5,037 bases of DNA from Falsiroseomonas sp038250135 (GCA_038250135.1 JBBSCP010000345.1:1-5037), one strand, 5' to 3'; shown: positions 1-5,037, numbered from the stretch's first letter. The notes: generated from the sequence alone by a model not told the origin. Numbers and translations are program-made.

Positions 1-1334
1 ACTCGAAGGCGGTGTGGGACGAATTCAACCAACGCCTGGAGGAGAGCTTCCAGGCGGCCCAGAACTTCAAGCCGAACAAGGCGGATTGGCTGGAAGGCCA
101 TTGGTCCGGCCTCAAGGCCGTCGCCTCCGGCGAGGAGGTCGAGCGGCTGCACGAAACCGCCGTGGGCCTCGATGCACTGCGCGAAGTGGGCACGGCCCTG
201 TCCCGCGTGCCGGCGGATTTCGGGGCGAACCCCAAGATCCTCCGGCAGCTCGACGCCAAGAAGCAGGCGATCGAGACCGGCGAAGGCATCGACTGGGCCA
301 CCGGCGAGGCGCTGGCCTTCGGCACGCTGCTGCTGGAGGGCCATCGCGTGCGGCTTTCGGGCGAGGACGTGCAGCGCGGCACCTTCAGCCATCGCCACGC
401 GCATCTGGTGGACCAGGTGACGGCGGCCGAATACGTGCCGCTCAACAACATCCGCGCCGGGCAGACGAAGTTCGAAGCATTCAACTCGCTGCTGAGCGAG
501 ATGGGCGTGCTCGGCTTCGAATACGGCTACACCCTGGCGGACCCGCGCACGCTGGTGTTGTGGGAAGCGCAATTCGGCGATTTCGCGAATGGCGCGCAAG
601 TGATCATCGACCAGTTCATCGCCAGCGCCGAGACCAAGTGGCTGCGCATGTCGGGCCTCGTGATGCTGCTGCCGCATGGCTATGAGGGCCAGGGGCCGGA
701 GCATTCCTCCGCGCGGCTCGAGCGCTGGCTGCAGCTCTGCGCCGAGCGCAACATGCGCGTGGGCAACCTCACCACGCCGGCGAACTACTTCCATGCGCTG
801 CGCCGCCAGCTGAAGGCGAATTACCGCAAGCCGCTGGTGCTGATGACGCCGAAATCGCTGCTGCGGCACAAGCTGGCGGTTTCCTCGCTCGCCGAGTTCG
901 GCCCCGGCAGCGCCTTCCAGTATGTGATCCCCGAAACCGACGCGATCGCCGCACCCGAGGCGGTGAAGCGCGCCGTGCTGTGCACCGGCAAGGTGTATTA
1001 CGATCTGCTGGCGGAACGGCGCGACAAGGGCGTGAAGGATGTGGCGCTGGTGCGCCTCGAACAGCTCTACCCCTTCCCCAAGACCAGCCTCGCCAAGGTC
1101 CTCGCTCCCTTCAAGGACGCCGAAGTGGTTTGGTGCCAGGAGGAGCCCGAGAACATGGGCGCCTGGACCTTCCTCGACCGGCGGATCGAGGGCGTGCTGC
1201 GGGATCTGGGCGGTAAGGCGCAGCGCCCGATCTATGTGGGCCGCGACGAAGCGGCGAGCCCGGCGACGGGCAACGCAAAGGTGCATCAACAGCAGCAGGA
1301 AGCCCTGGTGCGCAGCGCGCTCGGATTGGGCTGA
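1..1334 (+). CDS. sucA: 2-oxoglutarate dehydrogenase E1 component, C-terminal part (5' partial)
   Basis: This is the thiamine-diphosphate-dependent E1 subunit of the cytosolic 2-oxoglutarate dehydrogenase complex. It decarboxylates 2-oxoglutarate and passes the succinyl group to the lipoyl arm of SucB. The frame is open from the left edge (first full codon at 3). The GTG at 12 is not a real start, because about half of a roughly 930-950-residue protein lies outside. Numbering residues from that GTG, the transketolase-like pyrimidine-binding region holds RLSGED (114-119), RGTFSHRHA (122-130), EYGY (170-173), EAQFGDFANGAQ (185-196) and PHGYEGQGPEHSSARLER (221-238). The E1o-type C-terminal domain follows, with MTPKSLLRH (278-286), GKVYYDLL (326-333), LEQLYPFP (349-356) and CQEEPENMGAW (375-385). 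These motifs match E. coli SucA as I remember it, including the expected C-terminal end. The gene stops with TGA and is followed by sucB after 153 bases. No frameshift or missing motif is visible. Confidence 0.97.
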   Translation, partial: SKAVWDEFNQRLEESFQAAQNFKPNKADWLEGHWSGLKAVASGEEVERLHETAVGLDALREVGTALSRVPADFGANPKILRQLDAKKQAIETGEGIDWATGEALAFGTLLLEGHRVRLSGEDVQRGTFSHRHAHLVDQVTAAEYVPLNNIRAGQTKFEAFNSLLSEMGVLGFEYGYTLADPRTLVLWEAQFGDFANGAQVIIDQFIASAETKWLRMSGLVMLLPHGYEGQGPEHSSARLERWLQLCAERNMRVGNLTTPANYFHALRRQLKANYRKPLVLMTPKSLLRHKLAVSSLAEFGPGSAFQYVIPETDAIAAPEAVKRAVLCTGKVYYDLLAERRDKGVKDVALVRLEQLYPFPKTSLAKVLAPFKDAEVVWCQEEPENMGAWTFLDRRIEGVLRDLGGKAQRPIYVGRDEAASPATGNAKVHQQQQEALVRSALGLG

Positions 1335-1358
1335 TATGTGTGCCCTCAGACGCCGGGC

Positions 1359-1413
1359 GGCCGCATCCGCGGCCTTGGCTTCGCGGCACTTGCTGTGGCG
1401 CCCGTTCGGGCGC
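1359..1413 (+). promoter_or_regulatory. Two adjacent GC-rich hairpins between sucA and sucB
   Basis: The first hairpin is GGCCGC (1359-1364), loop ATCC, GCGGCC (1369-1374). The second is GCGCCC (1398-1403), loop GTTC, GGGCGC (1408-1413). Both have perfect six-pair GC stems and four-base loops. In the sucAB transcript they could act as an RNA processing, stabilising or weak attenuation element. They could also be a small dispersed palindromic repeat. Function is inference, and no U-tract supports a classical terminator. Confidence 0.35.
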
Positions 1414-1478
1414 TCGGCCGGCGTTGCGGGCCGCATGATCCAGGGCGCACTGATGCGGCAAGCGGTTGCGAAAAAGGC

Positions 1479-1482
1479 AGGA
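1479..1482 (+). promoter_or_regulatory. Ribosome binding site of sucB
   Basis: AGGA lies five bases before the ATG at 1488. Together with the canonical SucB N-terminus MTDIIVPPLGES, it fixes the start there rather than at the in-frame ATG at 1338. Confidence 0.7.
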
Positions 1483-1487
1483 CAACT

Positions 1488-2711
1488 ATGACCGACATCA
1501 TCGTTCCCCCCCTCGGGGAAAGCGTTTCCAGCGCCACCATCGCGCGCTGGCTGAAGAAGCTGGGTGAGGCCGTGGCGGCGGATGAGCCGTTGGTCGAGCT
1601 CGAAACCGACAAGGTGACAGTCGAGGTCAACGCGTCCGAGTCCGGCGTGCTGTCGAGCATTGCGGCCGCGGAAGGCGCCGAAGTCGGGCCGGGTGCCGTG
1701 CTGGGCGAGATCACCGCCGGTGCCGTCGCCGCCGCACCGAAGGCCGCCGCCGCCAAGCCCGCACCGGCTGCCGCGCCGGCACCTGCGCCAGCGCCCGTGC
1801 CCGCCGCTGCGCCGGTCGCCGCTGCCGCCGCCCTGCCGAACGGCCCCGCCACGACCAAGGCCCTGGCCGATGCCGGGCTTACGGCCGAGACCATCGGCAC
1901 CGGCACCGGCAAGGAGGGGCGCCTGACGAAGGGCGATGTGCTCGCCTTCCTCGCCAAGCCCGCGCCTGCCGCCGCCCCCGTCGCCGTACCCAAGGCGCCG
2001 CGCACGCTCGAAGGTGGCGAGGAGCGCGTGAAGATGACGCGCCTGCGCCAGACCATCGCGCGCCGGCTGAAGGAGGCGCAGAACACCGCCGCCATGCTCA
2101 CCACCTTCAACGAGGTGGACATGGGTGCTGCGATGGCGCTGCGCACCGAATACAAGGACGCCTTCGAGAAGAAGCACGGCGTGAAGCTCGGCTTCATGTC
2201 CTTCTTCGTGAAGGCCTGCGTCGCTGGCCTGAAGGAGTTCCCCGCCGTCAACGCCGAGATCGACGGCGATGAAGTGGTGTACAAGAACTTCGTGCACATG
2301 GGCATCGCCATCGGCGGCCCTTCGGGCCTGGTCGTGCCGGTACTGCGCCACGCCGACGACATGTCCTTCGCGGGCGTCGAGAAGGCGATCGGCGCCTTCG
2401 GCAAAAAGGCTCGCGATGGCGCGCTGAAGCTCGATGAGCTCACCGGCGGCAGCTTCACCATCACCAATGGCGGCATCTACGGATCGCTGATGTCCACGCC
2501 GATCCTGAACCCGCCGCAATCGGGCATCCTGGGCATGCACAAGATTCAGGAACGCCCCATGGCGATCGGCGGGAAGGTGGAAATCCGCCCGATGATGTAC
2601 ATCGCACTCAGCTACGACCACCGCATCGTGGACGGCAAGGAAGCGGTGAGCTTCCTGGTGCGCGTGAAGGAAAGCATCGAGGATCCGCGGCGCCTGATGC
2701 TGGACATCTGA
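1488..2711 (+). CDS. sucB: Dihydrolipoyllysine-residue succinyltransferase (2-oxoglutarate dehydrogenase E2)
   Basis: This is the core E2 subunit of 2-oxoglutarate dehydrogenase. It accepts the succinyl group from E1 on a lipoyl-lysine arm and transfers it to CoA, giving succinyl-CoA for the TCA cycle. The protein has 407 residues, a normal family length. Domains in order: lipoyl domain 1-76, with the lipoylated lysine K42 in the ETDKV motif; an Ala/Pro-rich swinging linker at about 77-115; the E1/E3-binding peripheral domain at about 117-156 (GTGKEGRLTKGDV); a short Ala/Pro linker; and the acyltransferase core at about 180-407. The core contains the active-site signature SYDHRIVDGKEA, with H378 and D382 as the catalytic pair, and ends with RLMLDI. 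It lies 153 bases behind sucA on the same strand and is presumably co-transcribed. No E3 (lpd) gene follows: the next gene is convergent. Everything needed for activity is present. Confidence 0.98.
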   Translation: MTDIIVPPLGESVSSATIARWLKKLGEAVAADEPLVELETDKVTVEVNASESGVLSSIAAAEGAEVGPGAVLGEITAGAVAAAPKAAAAKPAPAAAPAPAPAPVPAAAPVAAAAALPNGPATTKALADAGLTAETIGTGTGKEGRLTKGDVLAFLAKPAPAAAPVAVPKAPRTLEGGEERVKMTRLRQTIARRLKEAQNTAAMLTTFNEVDMGAAMALRTEYKDAFEKKHGVKLGFMSFFVKACVAGLKEFPAVNAEIDGDEVVYKNFVHMGIAIGGPSGLVVPVLRHADDMSFAGVEKAIGAFGKKARDGALKLDELTGGSFTITNGGIYGSLMSTPILNPPQSGILGMHKIQERPMAIGGKVEIRPMMYIALSYDHRIVDGKEAVSFLVRVKESIEDPRRLMLDI

Positions 2712-2905
2712 GGGCCCTTCCCCCTCGTTCCGCTCCCGCGCCGCGACCGCACCTGGAGCCAGCTCGGTACGGCGAGCGGCGCGGTGGCCGATCTGATCGG
2801 GGCAGCGCTGCGGCAGGCCTGCCGAGAAGATTCTTATGTCCTTTTTCGGCGGACGCGATTGCGCCCGGCGCTGTCGTCGCCCGCAACCTGCCCGGCCTGG
2901 CAGCT
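2712..2905. other. Convergent intergenic region with several small palindromes
   Basis: This lies between the converging ends of sucB and the AraC-type gene. Short open frames here, such as one from the ATG at 2836, have no recognisable product and no clear ribosome binding site. Visible inverted repeats are GCTCG/CGAGC (2762-2777), CCGATC-T-GATCGG (2788-2800), the perfect 14-base palindrome CGGCAGGCCTGCCG (2811-2824), CCGAGAAG pairing with CTTTTTCGG (2822-2849, with G-U pairs) and CTGCC/GGCAG (2888-2903). None is followed by a T-run on either strand, so no classical intrinsic terminator can be named, although transcription from both sides should end here. Confidence 0.5.
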
Positions 2906-3892
2906 TTACAGCCCCACCCGCTCCCGCAGCGGCAGCATCACCGCGGTCAGCAATTCGCTCGGCGGCAGGCTGCGCGCATCGTTCAGGTACTCCTCGCGCG
3001 GCGGCTGGTCGGCCGGCTCCTCGCCGCTGGCGGGTAGCCATTCGCGGTAGAGCCGGGTGTAGGCGGATTCCAGTTCGGCATAGGGGCCCTTGAAGACCAG
3101 CACGGCCACACGCGTCGGTGGCAGATGGTGGAGCGTCACGCCCTCGCTGGCCACGACCTCCGGCCCCACGGTCAGGCCCGCCTCAGAGCGCAGATCGGCC
3201 TCCGCGATGCTTTCCGGATCGTCGTGGTAGAGCGCGATGAAGCGTGTCTCCGCATCGACCAGCCCGCGCGCAGCGGCCCAGGCCATGACGCGATCGAAGG
3301 TGGTGCCGATGGCGGTGTAGGCGCCGCGATGCGGCAGCGTGGCGAGACGCAGCGCGGGTTCCTCGCGAATCTGGATGTCGAACATCGTGCTCTCCTGTTG
3401 GTTGGGTCCGGGGGTGGGCAGGGGCGCGCCGATACCGCCCGAATCGCGATAGGTCGCGGGCGGCAGGCCATAGGCGGCGCGAAAAGCGCGGGTGAAAGCG
3501 GCCGCGCTGCCATAGCCGCAGGCGCGCGCCACCTCGGCCACCGCCAGCCCACCGCGTGCCAGCCCACCGCGTGCCAGCCCACCGCGCGCCAGCCCACCGC
3601 GCGCCTGCCCACCGCGCGCCTGCCCACCGCGCGCCAGCAGCGCGGCGGCGCGGGAGAGGCGCTCCCGCGCCAGGGTCTCGGCGGGCGTCTCGCCGGTGAG
3701 CTCGCGGTAGATGCGGTGGAAGTGGAAGGGGCTGAAGGCGGCGGCCTCGGCCAATTCCTTCAAGCTCGGGGCTTCCAGGCTCGGGGCGTGACGCGGGTCG
3801 GCGGCGATCAGCGCCATGGCGCGCGCGATGCGCCGGCCATAATCGAGGCGCGTGGCGGGTTTCAGGCGGGGGGCTGCGTTCTCCATGCGCAC
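2906..3892 (-). CDS. AraC-family transcriptional regulator with C-terminal GyrI-like domain
   Basis: This is a 328-residue cytosolic DNA-binding regulator of the Rob-like layout. An AraC-type double helix-turn-helix domain spans about 20-149. Its first subdomain is around LAEAAAFSPFHFHRIYREL (47-65) and its second around VAEVARACGYGS...AAFTRAFRAAYGLPPATYR (117-149). A Pro/Gly-rich linker leads to a GyrI-like (SbmC-type) effector domain at about 170-325, with LPHRGAY, ALYHDDPE, VFKGPY and EEYLND motifs. The GTG at 3892 is chosen as the start because GGGGAGG lies nine bases upstream. The ATG at 3886 would be 15 bases away but is possible. Two oddities are seen: six ARGGL/Q repeats (87-116) between the helix-turn-helix subdomains, where one unit would be normal, and an APSLE/APSLK duplication (36-45). 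An internal start at M170 is also plausible. The gene sits 37 bases downstream of the cyclodeaminase-family gene on the same strand. Its effector ligand is unknown. Confidence 0.9.
   Translation of the reverse strand: MRMENAAPRLKPATRLDYGRRIARAMALIAADPRHAPSLEAPSLKELAEAAAFSPFHFHRIYRELTGETPAETLARERLSRAAALLARGGQARGGQARGGLARGGLARGGLARGGLAVAEVARACGYGSAAAFTRAFRAAYGLPPATYRDSGGIGAPLPTPGPNQQESTMFDIQIREEPALRLATLPHRGAYTAIGTTFDRVMAWAAARGLVDAETRFIALYHDDPESIAEADLRSEAGLTVGPEVVASEGVTLHHLPPTRVAVLVFKGPYAELESAYTRLYREWLPASGEEPADQPPREEYLNDARSLPPSELLTAVMLPLRERVGL
3383..3396 (-). promoter_or_regulatory. Internal ribosome binding site and ATG before the GyrI-like domain
   Basis: On the minus strand AGGAG (3396-3392) lies six bases before the in-frame ATG at 3385 (M170). 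This ATG opens exactly the GyrI-like domain (MFDIQIREEP). Translation from it would give a free protein of 159 residues, close to the length of E. coli SbmC/GyrI. The motif is seen in the sequence. Its use in the cell is inference. Confidence 0.45.
3546..3635 (-). repeat. 15-base in-frame tandem repeat, six units, in the AraC-type gene
   Basis: There are six contiguous 15-base units. On the plus strand, units 1-2 read AGCCCACCGCGTGCC, units 3-4 AGCCCACCGCGCGCC and units 5-6 TGCCCACCGCGCGCC. Each pair is identical, and neighbouring pairs differ by one base. On the coding strand they encode four ARGGL and two ARGGQ blocks (residues 87-116). Because 15 is a multiple of three, changes in copy number would keep the frame and alter only the tether between the two DNA-binding subdomains. 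Confidence 0.97.
3761..3790 (-). repeat. Imperfect 15-base tandem duplication in the AraC-type gene
   Basis: The plus-strand copies CAAGCTCGGGGCTTC (3761-3775) and CAGGCTCGGGGCGTG (3776-3790) match at 12 of 15 bases. They encode the doubled block APSLE-APSLK (residues 36-45) just before the first helix-turn-helix, where family members as I remember them have a single such segment. The unit length equals that of the larger repeat in the same gene. Confidence 0.75.
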
Positions 3893-3901
3893 ATCATGGC
3901 G

Positions 3902-3908
3902 CCTCCCC
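3902..3908 (-). promoter_or_regulatory. Ribosome binding site of the AraC-type gene
   Basis: The minus strand reads GGGGAGG here. It lies nine bases before the GTG at 3892 and 15 before the ATG at 3886, favouring the GTG. It is only four bases before an out-of-frame ATG at 3897, which opens an 11-codon frame ending at 3862 and overlapping the gene start. Confidence 0.6.
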
Positions 3909-3929
3909 GCTTGATCGCGCTTGCGAAGT

Positions 3930-4889
3930 TCACCCCACGGCGAGAATCGCGGCGGCCAGATCCTCGCCCGCCCAGCCGACGGATTTGAACACGGTCACCT
4001 CCTCGGGCCGCGAGCGGCCGGGATGGGTGCCGCGGCAGAGATCGGCCAGGTCGGCCGCCACGTGCTCGGCCGTGATCGCGCCCTCGGCGATCGCCTGCAC
4101 CACGTCGCCGGCCTCGGCCAGCCCGCCCGCGCGCGTGTCAACCACCAGGGTCGCGCGGGCGAGCAGCGCCGAATCGCTCTCCCGCATTGTGGGGCGGAAG
4201 GCGCCGACCAGGTCGATATGCGCCCCCGGATCGACCTCGGCGCCGCGAATCAGCGGCACCTCGGCGAGCGTCGCGGCACTCACGATGTCAAAGCCGCGCG
4301 GATCGGCGCTCGGCGCCACCACGGCCGGCACGCCATGCGCTGCGAGCCGCGCCACCAGCGCCGCCGATTGCGCCGGCCGGCGGGACCAGATCGCGACCTG
4401 ATCCAGCGCGAATCGATCCGCCCAGGCTTCGGCCAGCGCCTCCGCCACCCGCCCGGCACCAAGCACCAGCAGGCGCCTGCTGTCCGGCCGCGCCAGGAAA
4501 CGCCCGGCGAGCGTGCTGGCCGCCGCCGTGCGCCGATCCGTCAGTTCCCCGCCATCGAGCAGCGCGATGGGCTGCCCCGTCTCCCCATCCGAGAGCAGGT
4601 ACACCGCCTGCACCGCCGGCAGGCCGCGCGCGCCATTGCCGGGGTTGACATGCACGATCTTGACGCCGGTGTAGCGCGTCGCGGCAGGGCCGCGCCATGC
4701 GGGGGCGTCGGTGGCTTCACTCCAGGCGGGCATGAGCAGCAGCATAGCCTCCGGCCCCGCGGCCTGGGGCAGCGCGTGGCGGTGGCGGAGCGGCGCGGCG
4801 CAGCCCTCGCGGAACATCCGCTCCAGCGCGTATTCCAGCGCGGCCCAGGGCAGCGCGGCCCGAACCGCCTCGGCATTGACGAAACGCAT
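3930..4889 (-). CDS. Ornithine cyclodeaminase/mu-crystallin family protein, possibly a delta1-pyrroline-2-carboxylate (ketimine) reductase
   Basis: This is a 319-residue soluble NAD(P)-binding enzyme. Family members include ornithine cyclodeaminase (ornithine to proline), amino-acid dehydrogenases and reductases of cyclic imines such as delta1-pyrroline-2-carboxylate. Visible features: the substrate-pocket segment LLLMPAW (50-56); TGVKIV, with K77 at the family's conserved lysine; GLPAVQA (89-95); LDGGELTDRRTAAAS (111-125), with the conserved Arg; the Rossmann dinucleotide loop GAGRVA (144-149); SAATLAEVPLI (204-214); and HIDLVGAFRPTMRE (224-237), with D226 where the catalytic Asp is expected. 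The DLVGAF...MRE wording recalls imine-reductase members more than true cyclodeaminases, but specificity cannot be read from sequence. The ATG at 4889 is preferred over the GTG at 4925, since AGGGG precedes it by five bases and MRFVNAEAV is a usual family start. The gene is first in a likely two-gene unit with the AraC-type regulator. Confidence 0.92.
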   Translation of the reverse strand: MRFVNAEAVRAALPWAALEYALERMFREGCAAPLRHRHALPQAAGPEAMLLLMPAWSEATDAPAWRGPAATRYTGVKIVHVNPGNGARGLPAVQAVYLLSDGETGQPIALLDGGELTDRRTAAASTLAGRFLARPDSRRLLVLGAGRVAEALAEAWADRFALDQVAIWSRRPAQSAALVARLAAHGVPAVVAPSADPRGFDIVSAATLAEVPLIRGAEVDPGAHIDLVGAFRPTMRESDSALLARATLVVDTRAGGLAEAGDVVQAIAEGAITAEHVAADLADLCRGTHPGRSRPEEVTVFKSVGWAGEDLAAAILAVG

Positions 4890-5017
4890 ACAATCCCCTT
4901 TCCCTCCGTCCGCGGCGCCTGACACGCCTCCGGAACGCCGCGCTCAGCTTTGCGCGTTGATCCCGGAGCAAGGCTGGCGCACCATTGCGTGACGGGGAAG
5001 CACCGGGGGAGCCTTCC
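4890..5017. other. Upstream region of the cyclodeaminase/AraC-type pair
   Basis: The promoter of the minus-strand pair should lie here, but I see no convincing -35/-10 pair on either strand. The best plus-strand match, TTGATC (4957-4962) with CACCAT (4980-4985) at 17-base spacing, is poor. There is an inverted repeat, AACGC (4934-4938) with GCGTT (4954-4958), and overlapping arms CGCGC/GCGCG (4939-4943, 4952-4956). These might serve as an operator, though such motifs are common in GC-rich DNA. Confidence 0.35.
4894..4899 (-). promoter_or_regulatory. Ribosome binding site of the cyclodeaminase-family gene
   Basis: The minus strand reads AGGGGA, with AGGGG ending five bases before the ATG at 4889. 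A second purine block, GGAGGG, lies further upstream, too far from this ATG to be the main site. The spacing supports the 319-residue form. Confidence 0.55.
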
Positions 5018-5036
5018 ATGCAAGGTCCACCCCCGG
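5003..5036. promoter_or_regulatory. GC-rich inverted repeat at the right edge
   Basis: CCGGGGG (5003-5009) pairs perfectly with CCCCCGG (5030-5036). Inside the loop, CCTT (5012-5015) pairs with AAGG (5022-5025). On the plus strand the outer stem would cover the ribosome-binding-like GGGGGAG and place the ATG at 5018 in the inner loop. On the minus strand it could be a terminator for a gene lying beyond the window, but only a weak T-containing stretch follows. The pairing is seen. The role is undecided. Confidence 0.4.
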
Positions 5037-5037
5037 C
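5018..5037 (+). CDS. Possible start of a divergent gene (3' partial)
   Basis: The ATG at 5018 follows GGGGGAG (5005-5011) with a six-base gap, so a plus-strand gene divergent from the cyclodeaminase-family gene may begin here with MQGPPP. Only six codons are inside the window, so neither product nor reality of the gene can be judged. A minus-strand gene tail entering from the right is an alternative: one frame there runs from the edge to a TGA at 4944, with codon use unlike the neighbouring genes. Confidence 0.2.

Larger units (their letters stand above)
1335..1487. other. sucA-sucB intergenic spacer
   Basis: The spacer contains no convincing gene. The sucB frame stays open back to an ATG at 1338, adding 50 codons, but the added residues resemble no known SucB N-terminus and are explained by the lack of stop codons in GC-rich DNA. 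The spacer carries two perfect hairpins (separate entry) and an 8-base direct repeat, GGCCGCAT, at 1359-1366 and 1429-1436. No T-tract follows either hairpin, so it probably does not separate sucA and sucB into two transcripts. I could not pick out a convincing promoter. Confidence 0.6.

Noticed and set aside
1338..1487. An N-terminal 50-residue extension of SucB from the ATG at 1338
   Set aside because: The added residues match no E2 feature, while the ATG at 1488 has a good ribosome binding site and begins the canonical lipoyl domain.
1346..2476. A 376-codon open frame on the minus strand opposite sucB
   Set aside because: It is the antisense shadow of a clear sucB with low-complexity Ala/Gly/Ser-rich content. 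It arises from G/C bias at third codon positions.
2836..3093. A small plus-strand gene beginning MSFFGGRD
   Set aside because: It has no clear ribosome binding site or recognisable product, and more than half of it overlaps the certain AraC-type gene on the other strand.
3546..3635. A CRISPR-like array
   Set aside because: The units are contiguous, 15 bases long, without spacers, and lie in frame inside a coding region.
3125..3988. A 287-codon plus-strand frame with a repeated PTACQ/PTARL motif
   Set aside because: It is the complement of the AraC-type gene. The peptide repeat merely reflects the 15-base DNA repeat, which is in frame on both strands.
3921..4922. A 333-codon open frame on the plus strand
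   Set aside because: It lies exactly opposite the cyclodeaminase-family gene, whose family motifs are complete. The plus-strand product shows no recognisable domain and is rich in Arg, His and Gly.
4957..4985. A sigma-70-like promoter, TTGATC-17-CACCAT, on the plus strand
   Set aside because: The -10 hexamer matches at only three of six positions, which is chance level, and the gene it would serve is itself uncertain.

Overview
The window is GC-rich, compact bacterial DNA. The long antisense open frames opposite the real genes come from strong G/C bias at third codon positions. The style of the 2-oxoglutarate dehydrogenase proteins (Ala/Pro-rich SucB linkers) and of the cyclodeaminase-family protein suggests a high-GC alphaproteobacterium, perhaps Rhodospirillales/Acetobacteraceae. 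That placement is inference from remembered protein style, not from a search.

Layout. (1) Positions 1-1334, plus strand: the C-terminal half of sucA, the E1 subunit of the 2-oxoglutarate dehydrogenase complex, cut by the left edge. (2) A 153-base spacer with two perfect GC-rich hairpins. (3) 1488-2711, plus strand: sucB, the complete E2 subunit. No E3 (lpd) gene follows it here. (4) 2712-2905: a 194-base convergent spacer with several small palindromes and no clear terminator. (5) 2906-3892, minus strand: an AraC-type DNA-binding domain fused to a GyrI-like ligand-binding domain. (6) 3930-4889, minus strand: an ornithine cyclodeaminase/mu-crystallin family enzyme. It lies 37 bases upstream of the regulator and is probably co-transcribed with it. 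(7) 4890-5037: the upstream region of that pair. It ends in a GC-rich inverted repeat that surrounds a possible start of a divergent gene.

How the genes work together. sucA and sucB supply two of the three subunits of one TCA-cycle complex. The minus-strand pair looks like a small accessory unit: an NAD(P)-dependent imino-acid/amino-acid enzyme and a regulator with a small-molecule-binding domain. Whether the regulator controls the enzyme is inference.

The most unusual object is the regulator gene. It carries a perfectly in-frame 15-base tandem repeat (six units, ARGGL/ARGGQ) exactly between its two helix-turn-helix subdomains. It also has a second 15-base duplication just before the first helix-turn-helix. 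Finally, a strong internal ribosome binding site lies directly before the Met that begins the GyrI-like domain. I see no CRISPR array, RNA gene, insertion sequence or clearly new multi-gene system.
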